A program made the translations under genes and the position numbers. From Flavobacteriaceae bacterium UBA6268 (GTDB lineage Bacteria > Bacteroidota > Bacteroidia > Flavobacteriales > Flavobacteriaceae), in the NCBI GenBank assembly GCA_002440705.1, contig DJVA01000028.1, positions 1-21,888 on the forward strand: 21,888 bases of DNA. The letters run 5' to 3'. This document shows positions 8,191-16,090 of the stretch, piece by piece (the stretch's first letter is position 1; every line of letters begins with the position of its first letter). Below the pieces are notes generated by a model. That model was not told where the DNA came from. It ran no database searches and saw nothing but the letters and a program-made list of their open reading frames with translations.

Positions 8191-8198
8191 CAAACGTA
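8191..8198 (-). promoter_or_regulatory. Bacteroidota -7 promoter element for the efflux operon
   Basis: Read on the minus strand the bases are TACGTTTG, an exact match to the Bacteroidota -7 consensus TAnnTTTG. Transcription would start near 8186, about 25 bases before the tetR start codon and inside the palindromic operator. I see no convincing TTG -33 element at the normal spacing, so the promoter may be weak or use another upstream contact. Confidence 0.6.
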
Positions 8199-8240
8199 CA
8201 AAAAAAATGGATTACATCCTTTTATTTAAAATTAATTAAC

Positions 8241-8268
8241 AAAAAAAACGCCGGATTGCTCCGGCGTT
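8241..8268 (-). terminator. Rho-independent terminator of the beta-barrel gene
   Basis: On the minus strand, a 9-bp GC-rich stem (AACGCCGGA and its complement) closes a 4-base loop and runs straight into eight T residues. It follows the stop codon of the outer-membrane protein gene by about 37 bases and separates that gene from the efflux operon promoter. Confidence 0.9.
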
Positions 8269-8305
8269 ACACTTGAATCAACAACGAATAGAAACCCAAA
8301 GGGAA

Positions 8306-9442
8306 TTACTCTATTTTAATGTCGGAAGTTGTCTCCATTTCATGATTCTTCTTTCCACCGAAGCTGTACGAAATGCCAATGTTCAATAAATAATCGGCAA
8401 AGGCCGCATCCCCATTACGGAACTGCCCTGTGATCTCGGAGGTTTCCTTGTCGGTAAGACTTTGGGGACGTTCCCGTCTTACAGCAATGGGCAGGTTAAG
8501 GTTGATGGCAAAATTGTCTTTCATGTACGAAATACCGGGTTCTACGGAAAGCACATTCCCTGGCCTTCTGAAACCATCGGAATCGCCGATGAGGTCCTCA
8601 ACCGGTACTCCTTCGTAACGTCCTCCAAGCGACCCGGAGAATGTAGGGGAAAAACTATAGCTGAATCCACCACGGAACGAGAACTGATCGGGAACCGACA
8701 TAACGGCTTCATTTTGAAGGATCGGGCTTAGTGTCTCACGAAACGTCCTTGTTTCGTTTACGTTACGTGGGTTAAACAAGTAAAACCCTCCTGCATAACC
8801 AAAGAAATTGGGCACAATTTGTTGGTACCACTGAAAATCGACTGTCCAGCCAAAACCTCCGTCGCCCGGTTGTATGGATTGGTCCACGGGTCTGGTTTCG
8901 GGGCCTCCTTCGGGACCAACATTATAGAAAATGTCCGAAGCATTGTAATTACCTGTTGGCAACTTAACCCCAGTCCCCAATGCCAAATTGCCCTTGGGAT
9001 GTTTTTCGGGGTCGAACATCCAATACCCAATCCCTACTCGTACATCGGCCAACCCCCTGGAATAGGTAATGTGGCGCTCTTCCCTTCCATGTTCGTACAA
9101 AGAGGACCGGGTGTAAATAACAAAAGGCAAGGTGAGTCCGGCATACAAGCGATTAGTGATTCCGTAATTCAGGGTAAAATCCCATGAATTGGAATGATTG
9201 ACAACTTCGGTTTCATTAGCGACTCGATCTGGTTCTTCTTCCGTTCCCCGAAAGTGCCTAAAGGATTTGAAATAGCGGTAATTCATTCCCACTTGAAAAC
9301 CTCCTTCTTGAACAAGGTTGTTTTCGAGGGTATTCCCTGCGGTACACGAAAATTGTCGGATGGCAACACAACCTTGTGCGTTCACCGAAAGGATGCTGCC
9401 GAACAAGCATAGCAGCCCCAGTAATTGTTTGGTTGAAAACAT
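8306..9442 (-). CDS. Outer-membrane beta-barrel protein, transporter/MetA-like
   Basis: A 378-residue exported protein of unknown substrate. A clear signal peptide covers residues 1-22 (cleavage near VNAQ). The mature protein has alternating hydrophobic and polar residues, many aromatic residues at strand ends, and segments such as WDFTLNYGITNRLYAGLTLP and FSFRGGFSYSFSPTFSGSLG that read as amphipathic outer-membrane strands. The overall pattern resembles the 'transporter' or phenol-degradation MetA-like beta-barrels (PF13557). An unusual feature is the Cys-containing start of the mature protein (QGCVAIRQFSC). The polypeptide continues about fifteen polar residues past the last strand, so it lacks the usual terminal aromatic residue. 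It is transcribed alone, ends in its own terminator, and faces a two-component system that may regulate it. The barrel nature is well supported; the function is not. Confidence 0.75.
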   Translation of the reverse strand: MFSTKQLLGLLCLFGSILSVNAQGCVAIRQFSCTAGNTLENNLVQEGGFQVGMNYRYFKSFRHFRGTEEEPDRVANETEVVNHSNSWDFTLNYGITNRLYAGLTLPFVIYTRSSLYEHGREERHITYSRGLADVRVGIGYWMFDPEKHPKGNLALGTGVKLPTGNYNASDIFYNVGPEGGPETRPVDQSIQPGDGGFGWTVDFQWYQQIVPNFFGYAGGFYLFNPRNVNETRTFRETLSPILQNEAVMSVPDQFSFRGGFSYSFSPTFSGSLGGRYEGVPVEDLIGDSDGFRRPGNVLSVEPGISYMKDNFAINLNLPIAVRRERPQSLTDKETSEITGQFRNGDAAFADYLLNIGISYSFGGKKNHEMETTSDIKIE

Positions 9443-9504
9443 GGTATTGGTTTTTTTAGTTGTAGCGAAAATAAGACCTCAGAAGTTGTCTTGAGTACTG
9501 AGAG

Positions 9505-9542
9505 AAGTTAATAAGCTTAATGAAAAGTTAATAGGGTTAATA
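9505..9542. repeat. Three direct GTTAATA repeats in a divergent intergenic region
   Basis: GTTAATA occurs at 9507-9513, 9527-9533 and 9536-9542; the first two are part of the longer repeat AAGTTAATA. Start-to-start distances are 20 and 9 bases, about two turns and one turn of the helix. OmpR-type regulators usually bind tandem direct repeats spaced about 10-11 bases, and an OmpR-type regulator gene lies just downstream. No other feature was seen in the 153-base gap between the beta-barrel gene and the kinase gene, and I could not place a consensus promoter on either side of it. Confidence 0.5.
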
Positions 9543-9595
9543 AAAATAAAATCCCCCCTTCAAATCTTATTTTTTTAGTAATATGGTAGTGTATT

Positions 9596-10864
9596 TTGAC
9601 ACGAAGAAAAATCTATATCATTGTTTTGGTCGTTTCGGTATTGGGGCTCTTTACGGTGCAATACCAATATTTAAGGATTGGATTGAACTTGGCCAAGGTA
9701 CAGTTTCAGAAAAAAATTGGCAATGCCGCCAAACAAATCAAGGAAGATTTGGCACCAGAAAACCAGCTGACATTTTTGGTGGGGCAAGCCATTACCATGG
9801 ACGATTCGTATTTTACGCTGAGCATGGATAGCATAAAGGATGCGTCCCGGCATTTCCTAAACGATTTTATCACACACCGCCTTACAGAAAATGGAATCGA
9901 CAAGGACTTTTCATACCGATTGTACACAAAAGACTCAACCGATTACCTTACGGCGCCCAACACCTATGAAAACGATGGGAACATCATTACCTACCCAATT
10001 GAGATTGAAGGATATTTGCCCATTCTAATGAAAAAAAACCTCATTCTCGAATTGCAGTTTAAAGATTTGACCGGTTATTTCCTGTTTCAACTAAACGGCC
10101 TCATCATCCCCAGCCTTATCTTTATGGCCGCCATCATTTTTGTGATAATTTGGGTATTGCGTTCTTTCTACTGGCAACGAAACGTAATTACCACAACGAA
10201 CGATTTCATTAACAACCTAACCCATGAACTCAAGACACCGGTGTTTTCGATAGGCTTGGCCAGTAAAATTTTGAATGAAAACGCGACGGAAGTACAGAAA
10301 CCCGTCATCGAATTGATCCAACAGCAAACCGATCGTCTTAAAATACACATCGATAAGGTTTTGGAATTGAGTGCCTTAGAATCCAAAAGAGGGGTGCTTC
10401 ATCTGGAACCAGTTGATTTTTTTCCATCCTTAAAGCAATTATGTCAAGAATTTGAAAAATTGGCACAGCTGGAGGGGTTCAACTTTCAGTATGACATTCA
10501 AGGGACAAACTTTCCGCTGAAAGCTGAAAAAAGTCATCTGGAAAATGCCATCAACAATCTGCTGGACAACGCCAAAAAATATTCGGAAGCTCCAGTTATT
10601 TCGTTGAAGGCTTTTCAAAAAGACCAATGGCTGCACATTGAAGTTGCCGATAACGGCATTGGAATAAGTAAAAAAGAACGGGAAAAAATATTTCAAAAAT
10701 ACTACCGGGGAAGCCACAACCGCTTGCATCAGGTAATGGGCTACGGCCTTGGTTTGAGCTACGTTATGGAGATCCTGAGAAAGCACAAAGGAAAGATTGC
10801 CGTGGAAAGCCTTCAAGAAAAAGGTACTACCATTTCATTAAAACTACCCATTACGCATGGATAA
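9596..10864 (+). CDS. Membrane sensor histidine kinase
   Basis: A 422-residue two-component sensor kinase. Transmembrane helices lie at about 6-24 and 167-188 and enclose a periplasmic sensor domain of about 140 residues with no recognisable fold. The HisKA domain carries the phospho-accepting His210 in NNLTHELKTP. The ATP-binding domain shows the N-box ENAINNLLDNAKKYS at 316-330, G1 box ADNGIGIS at 351-358, F-box IFQKYYRG at 365-372 and G2 box GYGLGLSYV at 382-390, so it should be active. The only start fitting the full first helix is TTG at 9596, since the frame is closed by TAG at 9587-9589. It overlaps the response regulator gene by eight bases, indicating one transcript and coupled translation. 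The layout resembles the RprX type of Bacteroidota kinases; the signal is unknown. Confidence 0.93.
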   Translation: MTRRKIYIIVLVVSVLGLFTVQYQYLRIGLNLAKVQFQKKIGNAAKQIKEDLAPENQLTFLVGQAITMDDSYFTLSMDSIKDASRHFLNDFITHRLTENGIDKDFSYRLYTKDSTDYLTAPNTYENDGNIITYPIEIEGYLPILMKKNLILELQFKDLTGYFLFQLNGLIIPSLIFMAAIIFVIIWVLRSFYWQRNVITTTNDFINNLTHELKTPVFSIGLASKILNENATEVQKPVIELIQQQTDRLKIHIDKVLELSALESKRGVLHLEPVDFFPSLKQLCQEFEKLAQLEGFNFQYDIQGTNFPLKAEKSHLENAINNLLDNAKKYSEAPVISLKAFQKDQWLHIEVADNGIGISKKEREKIFQKYYRGSHNRLHQVMGYGLGLSYVMEILRKHKGKIAVESLQEKGTTISLKLPITHG

Positions 10865-11558
10865 CGCTAACTATACCCTATTACTGGTTGAAGACGACCC
10901 CACTTTGGGCTATTTGCTGAAGGAGTACCTGAGCATGAACCATTTTAACCTCTTCTTGGCCAAAACCGCTAAAGAAGCCTTAAGCCTTTTGGAAAACCAC
11001 TACTTCGACTTGGCTATTTTGGATGTAATGCTCCCAGACAGGAATGGGTTTGATTTGGCCAAGACCATTCAAAACCAACATCCCTATATTCCTTTTATAT
11101 TTCTTACGGCCCGCTCCTTGAAAGTAGACGTGCTGAAGGGCTTTTCCCTTGGCGCTGTAGACTATTTAAAGAAACCCATAGACGAAGAAGAATTGGTGGT
11201 TCGCATTAATAGTCTATTGTCCCGTTTGCAGACCAAGGGGCCCCAAACAAATGAAACACAGAAATTTTCGATTGGTCTTTACCAATTTGACTCCAAGAAC
11301 CAACAGCTCGAACATCGGGACGGAAGCATTACCACACTCACAAAAAGGGAAAGCGAATTATTAAAATACTTAATGCTGCATAAAAACAACCTATGTACCC
11401 ACAAGGAAATTCTGAACAACTTATGGGGCAAAAGTGATTATTTCAACAAAAAAAGTCTCAATGTGTTTATATCGCACCTCAGGAAGTATTTACAGGATGA
11501 TGCAGCAATTAAAATCGAAAATGTTCACAAACAAGGGTTTATACTAAGAATTCCCTAA
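10857..11558 (+). CDS. OmpR/PhoB-family response regulator
   Basis: A 233-residue DNA-binding response regulator. The receiver domain (about 1-120) has the acidic pair Asp13/Asp14, phospho-accepting Asp56 in LDVMLPDRNG, Thr84 and Lys106 in YLKKPID. A winged-helix output domain covers about 135-233, with TLTKRESELLKYL as its first helix and SLNVFISHLRKYL as the recognition region. It overlaps the kinase gene and is certainly its partner. The gene ends tail to tail with the capsule protein gene, the two stop codons overlapping by a few bases with no room for a terminator. Candidate targets are its own operon and the divergent beta-barrel gene, through the GTTAATA repeats between them; that is inference. 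Confidence 0.95.
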   Translation: MDNANYTLLLVEDDPTLGYLLKEYLSMNHFNLFLAKTAKEALSLLENHYFDLAILDVMLPDRNGFDLAKTIQNQHPYIPFIFLTARSLKVDVLKGFSLGAVDYLKKPIDEEELVVRINSLLSRLQTKGPQTNETQKFSIGLYQFDSKNQQLEHRDGSITTLTKRESELLKYLMLHKNNLCTHKEILNNLWGKSDYFNKKSLNVFISHLRKYLQDDAAIKIENVHKQGFILRIP

Positions 11559-12913
11559 AATTGATACCGATAACCCAACCCTACTGCATAGCGGTTTTCG
11601 GTATTGTTTATAAAATCGGCTCCCAAGACCAGTTGGATGTCGCCATAAACCCCAGTTTGGTAATGAACCCATACCACATTGTTCCAACTTTTCAAAGCTT
11701 TTGGTAGCGGCTCCCTGTAAGTTCCCAAACCCTTTATCATTGTACTTTTTAACTGCCAATACCACTTTGCGTAGGATCCTTCAATACCAAGATGGTGGGC
11801 GGTAACCCGATCGATTACAATGGGCGAATTGGTTGCAGTCAATTCCAAATTGGGATCATTCACAATTAAAGGCATTCCGATGATGTTCCCCTCATAACTC
11901 CAGCCCGTTCGGTACACACTATTTCTAAAATAACTGTCGAAGCCTGAATCGCTGGTGTTCCCACTTTGGCTTAGGGTGTGGATGTATTCGTACACCACTT
12001 TCTGGATGATTTTTGAGGTATTGGGTTGAAACCCTACGCCCCAGATTCCATCTGGAAAATTGGCCAATCGGGTCCCAGAACCATCTTCAAATGGATGCTC
12101 GTGGTAGGCATTAAATGTCCCTGTAGAACCTTTCCATTGATAGTCCAACAAATAAGTTCCCATATGATTTCCAACAGCATTGTAAATTTCACCATCAGCA
12201 CCCGTTTCAGAGCGTTTCCTAGCTGTAAATACATCAATAAATGCCTCGAAATCGTTTTTCAGCTCACCGTATACCGGGGAGGTACCACCCCATTGCACGT
12301 AATGTTGCAACTGCACCTTAAGCAAATGATTTTCAGAAAACTGCACGTTCAATCCCAAACGCTTATAATGCACTAGGACGTCATTCACAAAACGCCCTTC
12401 ATCATTCAGGAAAAATTGCCCAAGGCCCCAATCAACCGAAAAGGTTTGTGACAATTTAAATGGATTGGATGCTTCGGCCAAGAGGCCTGGAAGCGGCCTT
12501 GCATTTCCTGAGAATAGAAAGTTTTTATGGCTAATAGAAAGGTTTTCGTTAGGGTTCAAAGTTGAAAAAGCACCACCCCAAACCTTCAGCCAAGAGTTTT
12601 GAAATTTCACATAGAGTTCCTTTCGTTGTAATTCGTTGGCAACATTGTCCCGGTACATCCATGAAGTAGCTCCTTCAAAAAAAGCCGTTTCGGAAATTGG
12701 GTAAGTTGCTATTACTGCCCCCAGCACCGATGCATTGGAAGTAGCTCCCCGAAGAAACTCAGTATTGGTGTGCATCCAGAAAGGCAGTTGCGATTGCGAA
12801 GACCAAATACCCAAGAGTTCTGCATGTCCCTTCCATTCCAAATCTTGAGCCTTTGCTGGCATCAGTGTTATCAAAAAACACGCTAAAAGGCCTAAAAGCG
12901 AAAATGGTTTCAT
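11555..12913 (-). CDS. Wzi-family capsule assembly outer-membrane protein
   Basis: A 452-residue outer-membrane beta-barrel protein of the Wzi family (PF14052), which helps to attach or organise capsular polysaccharide at the cell surface. A signal peptide spans about 1-22 (cleavage after PAKA). The body is a run of amphipathic strands with many aromatic residues, and the last strand ends in RYAVGLGYRYQF with the terminal Phe typical of barrel assembly. Conserved-looking features include WKGHAELLGIWSS near the N-terminus and the HYVQWGGTSP segment in the middle. It overlaps the wzc gene in an ATGA (12910-12913) and is the last gene of the polysaccharide operon. Its 3' end overlaps that of the response regulator gene on the other strand. 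The family call is good; the exact polysaccharide is not known. Confidence 0.85.
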   Translation of the reverse strand: MKPFSLLGLLACFLITLMPAKAQDLEWKGHAELLGIWSSQSQLPFWMHTNTEFLRGATSNASVLGAVIATYPISETAFFEGATSWMYRDNVANELQRKELYVKFQNSWLKVWGGAFSTLNPNENLSISHKNFLFSGNARPLPGLLAEASNPFKLSQTFSVDWGLGQFFLNDEGRFVNDVLVHYKRLGLNVQFSENHLLKVQLQHYVQWGGTSPVYGELKNDFEAFIDVFTARKRSETGADGEIYNAVGNHMGTYLLDYQWKGSTGTFNAYHEHPFEDGSGTRLANFPDGIWGVGFQPNTSKIIQKVVYEYIHTLSQSGNTSDSGFDSYFRNSVYRTGWSYEGNIIGMPLIVNDPNLELTATNSPIVIDRVTAHHLGIEGSYAKWYWQLKSTMIKGLGTYREPLPKALKSWNNVVWVHYQTGVYGDIQLVLGADFINNTENRYAVGLGYRYQF

Positions 12914-15282
12914 TTTTTGAACAACCGCTGTTTTAGGGAGGACTTTTCCTGGTGGTAGCTGTATCCATATTTGTTGCCATAACCAAAATTACTCATAGAC
13001 ACACTGTTGAGCACGCCCGCAACATTGGATAAACGCCCGTCCTCCACTGCATCCTTCACAAAGTCTAACAAACGTTTTTCTGTATAACCTGCCTTAAATA
13101 CATAGAGGGTCACATCGGCCAACTTATTGATTAAGATCGTGTCGGTAACCAACATGGAAGGTGCCGTGTCGACCACCACATAATCGTATTTTTCACGCAG
13201 TTCCTCAAAAAATACTCGGGTGCGTTCTTCCATTAATAACTCGGCTGGATTGGGCGGTATGGTGCCGGAGAGCACAATGGACAAATTCTCGTTTTCGGCA
13301 CTTTTAGCGGCAATGTCCGCAATTTTCAGGGAAGGATCGATGATGAATTCCGTCAACCCTTTCTTGTCATGATGCTCCTTAGAGAGGTACCGATGCAATT
13401 GAGGGTTTCGAATATCGGCACCAACCAGTACTACTTTTTTGCCCGTAAGGGCAATGGTCAATGCCAAATTGAATGCCACAAAAGTTTTTCCCTCCCCCTT
13501 GATGGTCGAAGTCACAAAAACCGTATTTGTCTTATGCGATTTGTCCAGTTTGTTGATGAAGAGGTATTGCAGGTTGGTCCTTAAAATCCTGAAAGATTCG
13601 GCCAATACACTGCGGTCGTTCATCTTAATCAAGTGCTCATCATCTTTTCTCAATCGCGGAATTTCCCCAATTAGGCTAACAGAAGGAAGCATTTGTTCGA
13701 CATCCTTTCGGTTTACAACCTTGTCATTCAAAAGCTGTCTTAGGTACAAAAACAAAAACGGGATAAGCAAGCCCACCAAAAATGCTCCTGAAAAAATGAT
13801 GGGTCGTTTTGGAGAAACCGGTACATCACTACTGTAAGCACTGTCCACCACTTTGGCTTTTGGTGCGGTGACCGCCAGCGATATAGAAGCTTCCTCCCTT
13901 TGTTGTAGTAAAAACAGGTACAATTGTTCCTTGATGGTTTGTTGCCGCTCGATGCCTCGATAGACGCGTTCCTGAGTGGGTACCCTGGATAGTTTTGAGT
14001 TTAAGGTAGATTCTTGGTAATTGAGGTCCCTAAGGGATAATTTCAATGCATCGGTAGTACTCTTGAGGCTTCCAAGAATTTGGCCCCGGATGTCGTTGAT
14101 TTGGTTGTTGAGATTAACCACCACCGGATTTTTAGACGTGGAGGATTTAAGCAACCGGTTGCGTTGTAGGATCAACTCGTTGTAATTGGAAACAGATTGG
14201 GAAATCCCTTCTCCCTCTATCCCTATATTGGCAGGCAGGAGGTCGTTGGAGGACGAGTGCTCCATGTAATCGATCATGGTGTTGGCCAATTCCAGTTGGG
14301 TGTTGACATTGAATTGCCGTTTCTGGAAATCGCTGGCATTTTCAAGAACCAATTGCGCTTGGGCCTCAATATTGGTTAGCCGATTGTTACTCTTAAAATT
14401 TTCCTTGTTGGCCTCGACAGAATCCAGTTCCCGGGTAATGATTTCCAATCGGGAATCGATAAAATCGGAAGTTTTTTTTGCAACCTGGCTACGATCATTG
14501 ATAGCGTCTTTATTGTACTGAAAAACCAGTTCGTCCAAAAAGTCTTCTGCCCTATTCTTTTCGGGAGTATTAACACTTAACACGACCACATTACTACTGG
14601 GTATTTCGTTTACCACAGCGAGTTGTTTTTGATAAGTGGAAGTAATTTTCCCCACATCCCTATAGGACACCAAAATGTCCTTGGATAAAAACGTATTGAA
14701 CTTTTCAGGGTGCTCCAAATCGGGTACCACGGTTATTGCGCCAAAGGGCAGCTCGATTTTCTCACCAAAATTATAGGTTTGCTCGGTACCATTAGGGTGT
14801 TCTGAAAGTTGAAAACTTGCATTGTCCAAAATCTTGAAATGCAGGGATGGGACTCGCTTCAATGTATCATCAAACGCCAGGTAATTAACAGTAAAAGGTT
14901 TGTACTTATAGATTTCCGTAGTTTTGATGGTTCCCAGGGATTCGTAGAGTACATTCAGTTTCAACGCTTCAACAGCTTTACGGATGATGCGTTTTGACTT
15001 GAAGATGGCAATTTCGTTTTCAATTTTGTTTTTCTGAAAACGGGACAAAAAGCCTCCCAATCCAGAAAATGCAGCCAACTCTTCTGCCCCATCGCCACTT
15101 TTTTCGTCCTTAATCAAAATCGTGGTCTTGGAAAGGTAGGTGGGCGTAGAATAACGCAAGTAAACATAGGCCACGACCAACGCGATGAAGGCTCCAAGAA
15201 TAAACAAATACCAGAACCGCGTGTACTGGACCACGATCTCTCGAATGGTAGTGTCTTTTTTGTATGAATGGGCGTCCTGCAT
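12910..15282 (-). CDS. wzc: Wzc-type polysaccharide co-polymerase and tyrosine autokinase
   Basis: A 790-residue inner-membrane protein controlling chain length and export of a surface polysaccharide. Helices at about 24-43 and 495-515 enclose a periplasmic Wzz-like domain with long coiled-coil stretches (about 260-340 and 365-465). The cytoplasmic BY-kinase domain has Walker A IKGEGKTF at 594-601, the second Walker motif VLVGADIRNP at 618-627, and Walker B VVVDTAP at 702-708. The C-terminal tail carries a cluster of four tyrosines (768, 772, 774, 776) expected to be autophosphorylated. In the second Walker motif, VGAD replaces the usual IDAD, but the key Asp is present. The start lies one base after the wza stop. 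No Wzb-type phosphatase gene is present in the window. Confidence 0.95.
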   Translation of the reverse strand: MQDAHSYKKDTTIREIVVQYTRFWYLFILGAFIALVVAYVYLRYSTPTYLSKTTILIKDEKSGDGAEELAAFSGLGGFLSRFQKNKIENEIAIFKSKRIIRKAVEALKLNVLYESLGTIKTTEIYKYKPFTVNYLAFDDTLKRVPSLHFKILDNASFQLSEHPNGTEQTYNFGEKIELPFGAITVVPDLEHPEKFNTFLSKDILVSYRDVGKITSTYQKQLAVVNEIPSSNVVVLSVNTPEKNRAEDFLDELVFQYNKDAINDRSQVAKKTSDFIDSRLEIITRELDSVEANKENFKSNNRLTNIEAQAQLVLENASDFQKRQFNVNTQLELANTMIDYMEHSSSNDLLPANIGIEGEGISQSVSNYNELILQRNRLLKSSTSKNPVVVNLNNQINDIRGQILGSLKSTTDALKLSLRDLNYQESTLNSKLSRVPTQERVYRGIERQQTIKEQLYLFLLQQREEASISLAVTAPKAKVVDSAYSSDVPVSPKRPIIFSGAFLVGLLIPFLFLYLRQLLNDKVVNRKDVEQMLPSVSLIGEIPRLRKDDEHLIKMNDRSVLAESFRILRTNLQYLFINKLDKSHKTNTVFVTSTIKGEGKTFVAFNLALTIALTGKKVVLVGADIRNPQLHRYLSKEHHDKKGLTEFIIDPSLKIADIAAKSAENENLSIVLSGTIPPNPAELLMEERTRVFFEELREKYDYVVVDTAPSMLVTDTILINKLADVTLYVFKAGYTEKRLLDFVKDAVEDGRLSNVAGVLNSVSMSNFGYGNKYGYSYHQEKSSLKQRLFKK

Positions 15283-15283
15283 G

Positions 15284-16048
15284 CTATCGGGTTATAATGA
15301 TCACGGTACTTAAAACTACTGTAAATAGCGACAAAAGCGCGGGAATGTCTGGAATGAATCCCGATTTTTTTACCCCCTTTAAAGAGGGCTGGACATAGAC
15401 CAGGTCGTTTTGCTTCAAAAAATAAAAGGGGCTCTCAAAAAAATCGGTTGCGGTAAGGTCTACATGGGCAACTTGCTGTTTTCCATCCACTTCCCTAACA
15501 ATCATAATTTCGGAACGTTTGCCATCTACGGACAAATCGCCGGCCAGGCCTAGGGCCTGTGGCAAGGTGACACGTTCGTCCTGGATGCTATATACCCCTG
15601 GACGATTGACCGCTCCCAATACCGTGATCTTGAAATTCATGATGCGAACGTCCACAACCACATCGGTAATAAACTCGGAGAGCCGATCCCGCAACATGGT
15701 GACCACTTGGGCACGGGTACTTCCTGCAACGGTAATTTCGCCCAATACCGGAAACCGGATGGTTCCGTTGCTATCAACCAAATAACCTTGCAACAATTGG
15801 TTTTGCGAATTGGCGTAGTTTTCGCCAGTGTTCCTTTTGAAAGGTTCCACCACTTCTACATTCATGGAAGAAACCGAAATGTAAAGAACGTCATTCTTTT
15901 CAATAATTGGTTCGTAATGTTCCATGGCGCTTTTGGCATTTAATGCCTCGGCATCTTGAAAATAAAGGATCTGTTTTTTGGTGGCACATGAAATCCACAA
16001 AAGCGAAAAGACCAGCAAGAGGAAAAATTTCTTCATGAATTTGGGCAT
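15284..16048 (-). CDS. wza: Wza-type polysaccharide export lipoprotein
   Basis: A 254-residue outer-membrane lipoprotein forming the export channel for the polysaccharide. Residues 1-20 are a lipoprotein signal and Cys21 (LLWISC) should be lipidated. The polysaccharide export domain lies at about 45-135 (KNDVLYISV, DSNGTIRFPVLGEI), followed by one SLBB domain at about 138-190 (ITVLGAVNRPGVY). A hydrophobic helix at about 233-252 ends the protein. The single SLBB domain and terminal helix make it shorter than the about 380-residue E. coli Wza, as I expect in Bacteroidota. Two starts are possible, ATG at 16048 and ATG at 16036; a promoter-like TATATTTG ends only seven bases before the first, so the second may be the real one. 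Confidence 0.92.
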   Translation of the reverse strand: MPKFMKKFFLLLVFSLLWISCATKKQILYFQDAEALNAKSAMEHYEPIIEKNDVLYISVSSMNVEVVEPFKRNTGENYANSQNQLLQGYLVDSNGTIRFPVLGEITVAGSTRAQVVTMLRDRLSEFITDVVVDVRIMNFKITVLGAVNRPGVYSIQDERVTLPQALGLAGDLSVDGKRSEIMIVREVDGKQQVAHVDLTATDFFESPFYFLKQNDLVYVQPSLKGVKKSGFIPDIPALLSLFTVVLSTVIIITR

Positions 16049-16055
16049 CTAATTG

Positions 16056-16083
16056 CAAATATAACCTTTAAATACAAATCCAA
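16056..16083 (-). promoter_or_regulatory. Possible internal promoter ahead of wza
   Basis: On the minus strand TTG at 16083-16081 is followed after 17 bases by TATATTTG at 16063-16056, matching the flavobacterial pattern TTG-N17 to 23-TAnnTTTG. It occupies most of the 42-base gap between the dehydratase gene and wza. A start point near 16050 would leave a leader of only about two bases to the first ATG of wza and about 14 bases to the second. It could let wza, wzc and wzi be transcribed apart from the sugar genes. Confidence 0.5.
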
Positions 16084-16090
16084 GGGTGCA

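Noticed and set aside
8161..8193. Longer start for the TetR gene at 8193
   Set aside because: It would put the start codon in the palindromic operator and close to the -7 box; ATG at 8160 has a ribosome-binding site.
9466..9473. TATTTTCG on the minus strand as promoter of the beta-barrel gene
   Set aside because: It has one mismatch to TAnnTTTG and no TTG at the usual spacing, so it is too weak to annotate.
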